Shown piece by piece: positions 1 through 6,099 of a DNA stretch of 6,099 nucleotides. How positions within the stretch are numbered: the first letter of the stretch is position 1; each line of letters starts with the position of its first letter. The stretch spans positions 1 through 6,099 of the forward strand of contig JAJTHX010000138.1 in assembly GCA_021300125.1 (NCBI GenBank), given 5' to 3'. The notes beneath the pieces are model-generated. The model had not been told where the DNA came from and did not search any database. It worked only from the letters and a program-made list of their open reading frames with translations. Made by a program: the position numbers and the translations under genes. The stretch comes from Betaproteobacteria bacterium (GTDB taxonomy: Bacteria > Pseudomonadota > Gammaproteobacteria > Burkholderiales > SG8-41).

Positions 1-740
1 GCCTGCTGCTGCGCGCGCTGTGCCTTGCGGGTGCGCGCGAAGTGTCGCTCGACATTGGCCATGTCGCGGTGTTCCGCGCGCTGCTGCGGCGGGGGCGGGT
101 GGCGCGCGAACTCGAGTCCGATCTTTATCGCGCGATGCAGGCCAAGGACGTGTCGGCGATCACCGCGCTGGCGAAGGGGCTTGACCGCGCGACGCGTGCC
201 GCGCTCGCGGAGCTGCCCGGCCTCTATGGCGGGATCGAGGTGCTGGCGCGCGCGAAACGCGTGCTGCCGCCTCTGCCGGAAATCCGCGCCGCGCTGCGCG
301 ACCTTGCCGCGCTGTCGCAGCGCCTCGCCGACCTTGCGCGGATCCGCAGCTTCGATCTGGGTGAACTGCGCGGCTATCACTACCACAGCAGCGTGGTGTT
401 TTCCGCGTACTCAAACGGCCGCCCCAACGCCATCGCGCAGGGCGGTCGCTACGACGAGGTCGGCAAGGCCTTCGGCCGCGCGCGGCCGGCGACCGGTTTC
501 AGCATTGATCTGCGCGAGCTTGCGGCTGCCGGCGGCCATGAGCCGGCGCCGACGCGGGTGCTTGCGCCCTATCGCCCGCAAGACCGCGCCCTGCAGCAGC
601 GCATTGGCCAACTGCGCGCGCGCGGGCTGGTGGTGGTCGAGGAACTGCCGGGCCACGCACGCTTCCGGCGCGAACTCGGCTGCACTCGCGAGCTGGTGCG
701 CCGCCGGAGTCGCTGGGTATTGCAGGATTTAACCAAGTAA
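1..740 (+). CDS. hisZ: ATP phosphoribosyltransferase regulatory subunit HisZ (3' part, N-terminus off window)
   Basis: HisZ is a catalytically dead paralogue of histidyl-tRNA synthetase. It pairs with the short form of HisG to form the ATP phosphoribosyltransferase that starts histidine biosynthesis in the cytoplasm. The reading frame is open from the left edge (first full codon at base 3) to TAA at 738-740, giving about 245 residues of a protein usually near 380-390. Visible marks are the DIGHV segment near base 51, the YHYHSSVVFSAY strand from base 375, GGRYDEVG from base 441 and GRARPATGFSIDLREL from about base 474. The last corresponds to class II synthetase motif 3, but carries Asp-Leu where HisRS has its ATP-binding Arg; this is the usual HisZ signature and argues against hisS. 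The internal GTG at 42 is not the start, because homologous sequence continues upstream of it. purA follows 44 bases later on the same strand, so the two are probably co-transcribed. No hisG is visible. Confidence 0.9.
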   Translation, partial: LLLRALCLAGAREVSLDIGHVAVFRALLRRGRVARELESDLYRAMQAKDVSAITALAKGLDRATRAALAELPGLYGGIEVLARAKRVLPPLPEIRAALRDLAALSQRLADLARIRSFDLGELRGYHYHSSVVFSAYSNGRPNAIAQGGRYDEVGKAFGRARPATGFSIDLRELAAAGGHEPAPTRVLAPYRPQDRALQQRIGQLRARGLVVVEELPGHARFRRELGCTRELVRRRSRWVLQDLTK

Positions 741-778
741 TTGATTTTATTGAAAATTTTTATAAGTCCTCCGGGTGA

Positions 779-2076
<1,298 letters not shown>

Positions 2077-2077
<1 letters not shown>

Positions 2078-2115
2078 AAATGAAAAAGAGCGCGATGCGG
2101 TTGCATGGCGCTCTT
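2077..2115 (-). terminator. Intrinsic terminator of the tRNA-Leu transcript (weak on the + strand for purA)
   Basis: An 8-bp stem pairs 2086-2093 (AAGAGCGC) with 2108-2115 (GCGCTCTT). After one G-G mismatch a further 4 bp (ATGC/GCAT) closes on a GGTT loop. Read on the minus strand, the hairpin is followed by TTTCATTTT after two paired T's, which is a good U-tract just downstream of the tRNA. Read on the plus strand it is followed by CTCATC, a poor U-tract, so purA transcripts may read through. The U-tract reaches the last base of the purA stop codon. Confidence 0.75.
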
Positions 2116-2154
2116 CTCATCGGCAGTCATCCCAACAGGACTGCACGGTGTTGC

Positions 2155-2239
2155 TGGTGCCCAGAAGAGGACTCGAACCTCCACGGTGTTACCCGCCAGT
2201 ACCTGAAACTGGTGCGTCTACCAATTCCGCCATCTGGGC
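2155..2239 (-). tRNA. leu tRNA (CAG): tRNA-Leu, anticodon CAG
   Basis: The reverse complement folds into a complete 85-nt class II tRNA with an encoded 3' CCA. The acceptor stem GCCCAGA/TCTGGGC pairs perfectly over 7 bp, with discriminator A and CCA at 2158-2155. The D arm contains GCGGAATTGGTAGACGC, typical of leucine tRNAs. The anticodon stem CCAGT/ACTGG encloses the loop TTCAGGT, which places CAG at positions 34-36 to read CUG. A long variable arm (CGGGTAACACCGT region) and a T arm GGAGG/CCTCT with loop TTCGAGT follow; the T stem has one G-U pair. CUG is the dominant Leu codon in the neighbouring genes. The gene lies opposite in direction to purA and rnr and has its own promoter and terminator. 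Confidence 0.97.
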
Positions 2240-2251
2240 AATGAGGGCGGC

Positions 2252-2280
2252 ATTCTAGCCCATGAAAGCCATGAATTCAA
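2252..2280 (-). promoter_or_regulatory. Sigma-70 promoter of tRNA-Leu
   Basis: On the minus strand TTGAAT (complement of 2275-2280) and TAGAAT (complement of 2252-2257) are separated by exactly 17 bases, each one or two bases from the -35 and -10 consensus. The -10 is followed by a GC-only discriminator GCCGCCC and then CTCATT up to the tRNA 5' end, so transcription would begin about 3-6 bases before the mature tRNA. GC-rich discriminators are typical of stable-RNA promoters under stringent control; that regulation is inferred. The -35 box directly abuts the rnr start codon at 2281. Confidence 0.8.
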
Positions 2281-4464
2281 ATGAAGAAACCGAAAACAAA
2301 CGCCACGCGCGGCCGCTCTGATTCCCGCCGCGAGAACGACCCGCAGGCCTCGCGCGAGGCCGAACGTTACGAGCATCCGCTGCCCAGTCGCGAGCTGATC
2401 CTCGAGGTCATGGTCGATGCCGGGGTGCCGCTGGAAGAGGGCGACCTTGCCCGGGAGCTCGACATCAAGCGCCGCGAACGCGAGGCCTTCGCCCGGCGCA
2501 TCGCCGCGATGGAGCGCGACGGCCAGATCATGCGCAACCGCCGCGGCGATCTTTGCGTGGCGGACAAGCTTGAGCTGCTGCGCGGGCGCGTGCAGGGACA
2601 CAAGGACGGTTTCGGCTTCCTGATCCGCGACGACGGCGGTCCGGACCTCTTCCTCGATTCGGGCGAGATGCAGAAGGTGCTGCACGGCGACCGCGTGATG
2701 GCGCGTGTGGCCGGGCTCGACCGCCGTGGCCGGCCCGAGGGCAAGGTCGTGGAAGTGCTGGCGCATGGCCAGACCCGGTTTGTCGGCCGCCTCCATGTCG
2801 AACACGGCGTGGCATTCGTCGCCGCCGAGGACAAACGCATCAGCCAGGACTTCGTCATTCCCGCGGGCGAGGCCGGGCGCGCGAAGCCGGGGCAGGTGGT
2901 GACGGTCGAGGTCATTGCCCAGCCGGGGCGCCACGGCAAGCCGCTGGCGAAAGTGGTGGAGGTGCTCGGCAATTACGCCGATCCCGGCATGGAAATCGAG
3001 ATTGCGTTGCGCAAGCACGACCTGCCCTGGCAATTCCCCGGGGATGCCGAGTCGCTGGCGGCGAAACTGCCCGGGGAAGTACGCAAGGCCGACTACAAGG
3101 GCCGCGAGGACCTGCGCGCGATGCCGCTGGTCACCATTGACGGGGAGACCGCGCGCGATTTCGACGACGCGGTGTTCTGCGAGCAGACCCGCAGCGGTTT
3201 TCGCCTGGTGGTGGCGATTGCCGATGTCAGCCATTACGTGAAACCCGGCGATGCGCTGGACCGGGAGGCGCGCAATCGCGGCAACTCCGTGTATTTCCCG
3301 CGGCGGGTGATTCCGATGCTGCCCGAAGCGCTGTCCAACGGCCTGTGCTCGATTAATCCCGATGTCGAGCGGCTGGCGATGGTCTGCGACATGCAGATCG
3401 ACGGCCAGGGCCAGATCCGGGGGTACAAGTTCCATCCCGCGGTGATGCGCTCGCACGCGCGCTTCACCTACACCGAAGTCGCGGCGATCCTTGAGGATCC
3501 CCGTGGCACCGTGGCGCGCAAGCGCCGGGCGCTGGTGCCGCAGCTGCAGGCGCTGTATGCGCTGTATCACCTGCTGGCGCAGGCGCGCGCGAAACGAGGC
3601 GCGATCGATTTCGAGACCATCGAAACGCAGATGATCTTCAATGAGAGCGGCAAGATCGAAAACATCGTGCCCGTCATCCGCAACGATGCGCATCGCCTGA
3701 TCGAGGAGTGCATGCTCGCGGCCAATGTCTGCACCTCCGATTTCCTCGGTCAGCGCGGCCACCCGGTGCTCTACCGCGTGCACGAGGGGCCCACACCGGA
3801 GAAGCTCGCCGCGCTGCGCGATTTCCTCAAGGGCTTCGGCCTGCAGCTCGGCGGCGGCGACATGCCGCATGCCTCGGATTACGCCAGGCTGTTGTCGAAG
3901 GTGAAGGACCGCCCCGATGCGCAGCTTTTGCAGACGGTGATGCTGCGCTCGCTCAAGCAGGCGGTGTATACCCCCAAGAACGCCGGCCACTTCGGCCTCG
4001 CCTATGACTCGTACACCCATTTCACCTCGCCGATCCGCCGCTATCCCGACCTGCTCGTCCACCGCGCGATCAAGGCTGTGCTCGCCGGCGGCCAGTACGA
4101 GCCGGGCGACTGGCAGGAACTGGGCGCGCAGTGCTCGATGACCGAGCGCCGCGCCGATGACGCCACGCGCGACGTCACCGCCTGGCTCAAGTGCTATTAC
4201 ATGCGCGACCGCGTCGGTGAAGTCTTCATGGGCAGCATCGCCGGCGTGGCGGCCTTTGGCGCCTTCGTCGCGCTGGACGATGTGTATGTCGAGGGTCTGG
4301 TGCATATTTCCGAGCTGGGCAAGGATTACTTCCAGTACGATGCGGGCCGCCACCAGTTGCTGGGCGAGCGCACCGGCCAGCGCTACCGCATCGGTGACCG
4401 CCTGCGCGTCAGGATCGCCCGGGTGGATCTCGACAATGCCCGCATCGATTTTGTGCTCGCATAA
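2281..4464 (+). CDS. rnr: Ribonuclease R, 3'-5' exoribonuclease
   Basis: RNase R degrades structured RNA processively from the 3' end to mononucleotides, in rRNA/mRNA turnover and trans-translation-linked decay. The 727 residues show an N-terminal winged helix (about 34-95, starting LPSRELI), a cold-shock/OB domain with GRVQGHKDGFGFLI (102-115), a second OB domain (about 165-230), the RNB nuclease core and a C-terminal S1 domain (about 645-727). The catalytic acidic cluster is intact in IDGETARDFDDAV: Asp287, Asp293, Asp295, Asp296. SPIRRYPDLL (583-592) is the conserved RNB signature near the active site. The protein ends right after S1 (RIDFVLA) and lacks the lysine-rich tail of the 813-residue E. 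coli enzyme. ATG 2281 is forced as the earliest start, because TGA at 2272-2274 lies in frame just upstream. No Shine-Dalgarno is evident; ATGAA recurs at 2262, 2271 and 2281, and the first two are out of frame. rlmB follows after 33 bases, a pairing also seen in E. coli. Confidence 0.96.
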   Translation: MKKPKTNATRGRSDSRRENDPQASREAERYEHPLPSRELILEVMVDAGVPLEEGDLARELDIKRREREAFARRIAAMERDGQIMRNRRGDLCVADKLELLRGRVQGHKDGFGFLIRDDGGPDLFLDSGEMQKVLHGDRVMARVAGLDRRGRPEGKVVEVLAHGQTRFVGRLHVEHGVAFVAAEDKRISQDFVIPAGEAGRAKPGQVVTVEVIAQPGRHGKPLAKVVEVLGNYADPGMEIEIALRKHDLPWQFPGDAESLAAKLPGEVRKADYKGREDLRAMPLVTIDGETARDFDDAVFCEQTRSGFRLVVAIADVSHYVKPGDALDREARNRGNSVYFPRRVIPMLPEALSNGLCSINPDVERLAMVCDMQIDGQGQIRGYKFHPAVMRSHARFTYTEVAAILEDPRGTVARKRRALVPQLQALYALYHLLAQARAKRGAIDFETIETQMIFNESGKIENIVPVIRNDAHRLIEECMLAANVCTSDFLGQRGHPVLYRVHEGPTPEKLAALRDFLKGFGLQLGGGDMPHASDYARLLSKVKDRPDAQLLQTVMLRSLKQAVYTPKNAGHFGLAYDSYTHFTSPIRRYPDLLVHRAIKAVLAGGQYEPGDWQELGAQCSMTERRADDATRDVTAWLKCYYMRDRVGEVFMGSIAGVAAFGAFVALDDVYVEGLVHISELGKDYFQYDAGRHQLLGERTGQRYRIGDRLRVRIARVDLDNARIDFVLA

Positions 4465-4497
4465 ATAATTCCTTTAAAAAACAAATACTTGCAAATC

Positions 4498-5241
4498 ATG
4501 AGCGACCTGCAGCTGATCCACGGCTTCCATGCGGTCACCAGCCGCCTGCGCAGCCGCGCCGAAGCGGTGCGCGAAATCTACGTTGATGCCGCGCGGCAGG
4601 ACCGGCGCAGCCGCGAACTGCAGGCGCTGGCGGCAGAGAAGGGCGTGCGGGTGATCGCGGTGGACGCCAGGCGCCTCGACGGCATGGCTGGCGGCGATCG
4701 CCACCAGGGTGTGGTGGCGCGGGTCGAGGCGGTGAGGCTGCCCACCCACATTGACGACGTGCTGGAAGGGCTGGCCGAGCCGCCGCTGCTGCTGATTCTC
4801 GACGGCGTGACCGATCCGCACAATCTCGGTGCCTGCCTGCGCGTCGCCGACGGGATGGGTGCGCATGCGGTGATCGCGCCCAAGGACCACGCAGTCGGGC
4901 TCAATGCCACGGTGGCCAAGGTCGCCAGCGGTGCGGCCGACAGCGTGCCCTACATCATGGTCACCAACCTTGCACGCACCATGCGCGAGCTCAAGGACCG
5001 CGGCATCTGGCTGATCGGCGCCGACGAGCGCGCCGGGAACGATTTGTATGCCATCCAGCTTGGCGGTCCGCTCGCGTGGGTGCTCGGCGCGGAGGGCGAA
5101 GGCATGCGCCGGCTCACCCGCGAGACTTGCGACGAACTGGCGCGCATTCCGATGCGGGGCAGCGTGGAAAGCCTCAACGTCTCGGTGTCCGCCGGCATCT
5201 GCCTCGCCGAAGCGCGTCGCCAGCGTCGCCAAGCGGCATAG
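4498..5241 (+). CDS. rlmB: 23S rRNA (guanosine-2251-2'-O)-methyltransferase RlmB, SpoU family
   Basis: RlmB uses S-adenosylmethionine to methylate the 2'-OH of G2251 (E. coli numbering) in the peptidyl-tRNA-binding P loop of 23S rRNA. The 247 residues match the usual length (E. coli 243). An N-terminal substrate-binding domain (about 3-76, with IHGFHAV and HQGVVA at 69-74) precedes the SPOUT knot domain. Its three motifs are intact: motif 1 [13 protein letters not shown] with Asn109 and Arg115, motif 2 VLGAEGEGM (195-203) and motif 3 [17 protein letters not shown] from 217, with Asn227. The ATG at 4498 gives the family-like start [13 protein letters not shown]; a TTG nine bases upstream in the same frame is possible but less likely. 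No Shine-Dalgarno is visible: the leader is A/T-rich (ATAAATAATTCC, then an A-run). It lies 33 bases after rnr and is almost certainly in the same operon. The related TrmH/RlmB paralogues are the alternative, but the motif 3 wording favours RlmB. Confidence 0.94.
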   Translation: MSDLQLIHGFHAVTSRLRSRAEAVREIYVDAARQDRRSRELQALAAEKGVRVIAVDARRLDGMAGGDRHQGVVARVEAVRLPTHIDDVLEGLAEPPLLLILDGVTDPHNLGACLRVADGMGAHAVIAPKDHAVGLNATVAKVASGAADSVPYIMVTNLARTMRELKDRGIWLIGADERAGNDLYAIQLGGPLAWVLGAEGEGMRRLTRETCDELARIPMRGSVESLNVSVSAGICLAEARRQRRQAA

Positions 5242-5247
5242 TATGCC

Positions 5248-5279
5248 CCAAGGAGGGGGTATCTCTTGGCAGGTTTTTT
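5248..5279 (+). terminator. Possible intrinsic terminator after rlmB
   Basis: CCAA(G)GAG at 5248-5255 can pair with CTCTTGG at 5263-5269, giving 7 bp with one bulged G and a 7-base loop. A run of six T's at 5274-5279 follows. Four bases (CAGG) separate the stem from the T-run, which weakens the case. The same T-run is part of the sigma-54-like element listed next, so this may be terminator, promoter or both. Confidence 0.4.
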
Positions 5280-5282
5280 GCA
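5266..5282 (+). promoter_or_regulatory. Candidate sigma-54 (RpoN) -24/-12 promoter of the exoprotein gene
   Basis: TTGGCAGGTTTTTTGCA matches the sigma-54 consensus YTGGCACGRNNNTTGCW at all defined positions except two (G for C, T for R). The invariant GG (5268-5269) and GC (5280-5281) are separated by exactly 10 bases, as sigma-54 requires. Transcription would start near 5292-5294, leaving a leader of about 160 bases. An activator would be expected to bind 80-200 bases upstream, which lies inside the 3' end of rlmB; I recognised no activator site there. A perfect TATAAT at 5306-5311 is an alternative sigma-70 -10 box, but no acceptable -35 lies 16-18 bases before it. Confidence 0.55.
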
Positions 5283-5331
5283 TCAGCGGGTTGTGAAAGA
5301 CCGGCTATAATTTTCTCATCCCCCTCAAAAT

Positions 5332-5440
5332 GGACTGGTGCCATACTTCGTTGGTATCATGCATGATGGTTGTTCATCCGGGTGTCTGGACAGTCCGCCA
5401 AACCGGTAAACAGTGACAAGCGCAAAGGCCAAAGCCTGCG
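5332..5440 (+). other. Structured-looking 5' leader of the exoprotein gene
   Basis: Three inverted repeats lie in the non-coding leader. GGACTG (5332-5337) can pair with CAGTCC (5391-5396). Inside that span is the perfect 12-bp palindrome ATCATGCATGAT (5356-5367). Nearer the gene, CGCA-AA-GGC-CAAA-GCC-TGCG forms a 7-bp stem with an AA bulge, ending at about 5440, some 15 bases before the start codon and just 5' of the G-run that probably serves as ribosome binding site. The arrangement could allow translational control. I do not recognise a known riboswitch with confidence. Confidence 0.35.
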
Positions 5441-5454
5441 AAATGGGGGGCAGA

Positions 5455-6099
5455 ATGAAAAACCTGACCGTCAAGAATCCTCGTGATGCCAGAACCGCGC
5501 GCAACCTGAAATTACGGCCCACGGCCATGGCGCTGGCCGTGGCGGCCTGCTTCAGCACCGCGGTGTGGGCCAACCCCACCAACCCGGTGGTCGTTCACGG
5601 CACGGCGAGCTTCCAGCAGGCCGGCAACATCCTCAACGTCACCAACAGCCACAACGCCATCATCAACTGGGGCTCATTCTCCATCGGCGTCAACGAACTG
5701 ACCCGTTTCATCCAGCCCTCGGCACTCTCCGCGGTGCTCAACCGCGTCACCGGCGGCGACCCCTCGGCCATTCTCGGCGCGCTGCAGTCGAACGGCCGCG
5801 TCTTCCTGCTCAATCCCAACGGCATCGTCTTCGGTGCCGGCGCCCAGATCGACGTCGCCGGACTGGTGGCCTCCACGCTGAACCTCTCCAACGCCGACTT
5901 CCTCGCCGGGCGGATGAACTTCACCGGCGGCGCCCATGCCGGCAGCCTCGTCAACCAGGGCGCCATCAACGCCACGGGGGGGCCGGTCTATCTCGTCGGC
6001 AGCGCCGTCACCAACCAGGGCCTGATCACCAATCCGGGTGGCGAGATCGTGCTTGCCGCGGGCAACAGTGTGGAACTGGTCAGCCCTGGCACGCCCAAC
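5455..6099 (+). CDS. Two-partner-secretion exoprotein, filamentous haemagglutinin N-terminal (TPS) domain; 3' end off window
   Basis: The frame is open for 215 residues to the window edge. Residues 1-39 form a Sec signal peptide: a long basic n-region (Lys2, Lys7, Arg10, Arg13, Arg16, Lys19, Arg21), a hydrophobic core TAMALAVAACFSTAVWA and likely cleavage after Ala39 before NPTNP. From residue 40 the sequence is a TPS domain: HGTASF, NSHNAIINWGSFSIG, then FLLNPNGIVFG with the diagnostic NPNG at 120-123, followed by GLVASTLNLSN. After about 150 it continues as beta-helix-like rungs with repeated NQG-I/L turns. Such proteins cross the outer membrane through a TpsB/FhaC-type partner and act as adhesins, haemolysins, toxins or matrix components; the cargo cannot be told here. 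Start ATG 5455 has GGGGGG at 5445-5450 upstream. An in-frame ATG at 5443 would add MGGR but lacks a ribosome site. The gene lies 213 bases after rlmB and has its own candidate promoter. Confidence 0.88.
   Translation, partial: MKNLTVKNPRDARTARNLKLRPTAMALAVAACFSTAVWANPTNPVVVHGTASFQQAGNILNVTNSHNAIINWGSFSIGVNELTRFIQPSALSAVLNRVTGGDPSAILGALQSNGRVFLLNPNGIVFGAGAQIDVAGLVASTLNLSNADFLAGRMNFTGGAHAGSLVNQGAINATGGPVYLVGSAVTNQGLITNPGGEIVLAAGNSVELVSPGTPN

Noticed and set aside
25..732. A plus-strand frame of 235 codons, very rich in Arg, Ala and Cys, overlapping hisZ.
   Set aside because: It is a frame-shifted shadow of hisZ, which has clear homology in the other frame.
1..740. Annotation as histidyl-tRNA synthetase (hisS).
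   Set aside because: The motif 3 Arg is replaced (GFSIDLREL), there is no HisRS anticodon-binding tail, and the purA neighbour is the usual betaproteobacterial hisZ context.
2144..2190. A 9-bp direct repeat CACGGTGTT at 2144-2152 and 2182-2190, considered as an integration (att) duplication at the tRNA.
   Set aside because: It is short, lies in the variable arm rather than at the tRNA 3' end, and no integrase or foreign DNA is present.
2262..2321. A 19-codon frame (MKAMNSNEET...) starting at ATG 2262 and overlapping the rnr start in another frame, as a possible leader peptide.
   Set aside because: It has no ribosome site and no regulatory codon pattern, and it lies over the tRNA promoter; chance is sufficient.
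2218..4353. A 711-codon open frame on the minus strand across almost all of rnr.
   Set aside because: It is antisense to a gene with complete RNase R motifs, has skewed residue use (many His, Ala, Arg, Gln) and no recognisable domain, and runs into the tRNA. Long antisense frames are common in GC-rich genes.
4474..5283. A 269-codon minus-strand frame opposite rlmB.
   Set aside because: rlmB carries all three SpoU motifs on the plus strand; the antisense product has no recognisable motif.
5306..5311. A perfect TATAAT as the main sigma-70 promoter of the exoprotein.
   Set aside because: The positions 16-18 bases upstream (about 5282-5289, CATCAGCGG region) do not resemble a -35, and there is no TGn extension. 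Kept only as an alternative to the sigma-54 element.
5595..5975. Minus-strand frames of 126 and 87 codons inside the exoprotein region.
   Set aside because: The plus strand encodes a signal peptide and a TPS domain with NPNG through the same bases.

Overview
The window reads as ordinary, GC-rich chromosome of a betaproteobacterium. The evidence is gene order and protein type: a HisZ-type regulatory subunit directly upstream of purA, followed by rnr and rlmB. This is the betaproteobacterial version of the purA-rnr-rlmB block that E. coli carries downstream of hflX-hflK-hflC. I cannot place it to genus. The two-partner-secretion exoprotein and the sigma-54-like promoter at the right end would fit an environmental, matrix-forming lineage, but that is inference.

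Layout. 1-740: 3' part of hisZ (the N-terminal third lies off the window). 741-784: short, strikingly AT-rich spacer. 785-2077: complete purA. 2078-2280: tRNA island on the opposite strand, containing tRNA-Leu(CAG), its own sigma-70 promoter and an intrinsic terminator. 2281-4464: complete rnr (RNase R). 4465-4497: AT-rich spacer. 4498-5241: complete rlmB. 5242-5454: the longest non-coding stretch (213 bases), with a possible terminator for rlmB, a close match to a sigma-54 promoter and a structured-looking leader. 5455-6099: the start of a secreted filamentous-haemagglutinin-like exoprotein that runs off the window. No stretch above 300 bases lacks a gene.

How the parts work together. hisZ and purA belong to histidine and purine biosynthesis. 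rnr and rlmB form an RNA-metabolism pair: a 3'-5' exoribonuclease and a 23S rRNA 2'-O-methyltransferase. The tRNA supplies the decoder of CUG, which is very frequent in these genes. The right end is a regulatory boundary, where a constitutive housekeeping block gives way to a surface or secreted protein that appears to have its own conditional promoter.

No wholly new system is visible. The points most worth a second look are the sigma-54-like -24/-12 element and long leader before the exoprotein, the tRNA promoter whose -35 box abuts the rnr start codon, and an RNase R that ends at its S1 domain without the basic tail known from E. coli.
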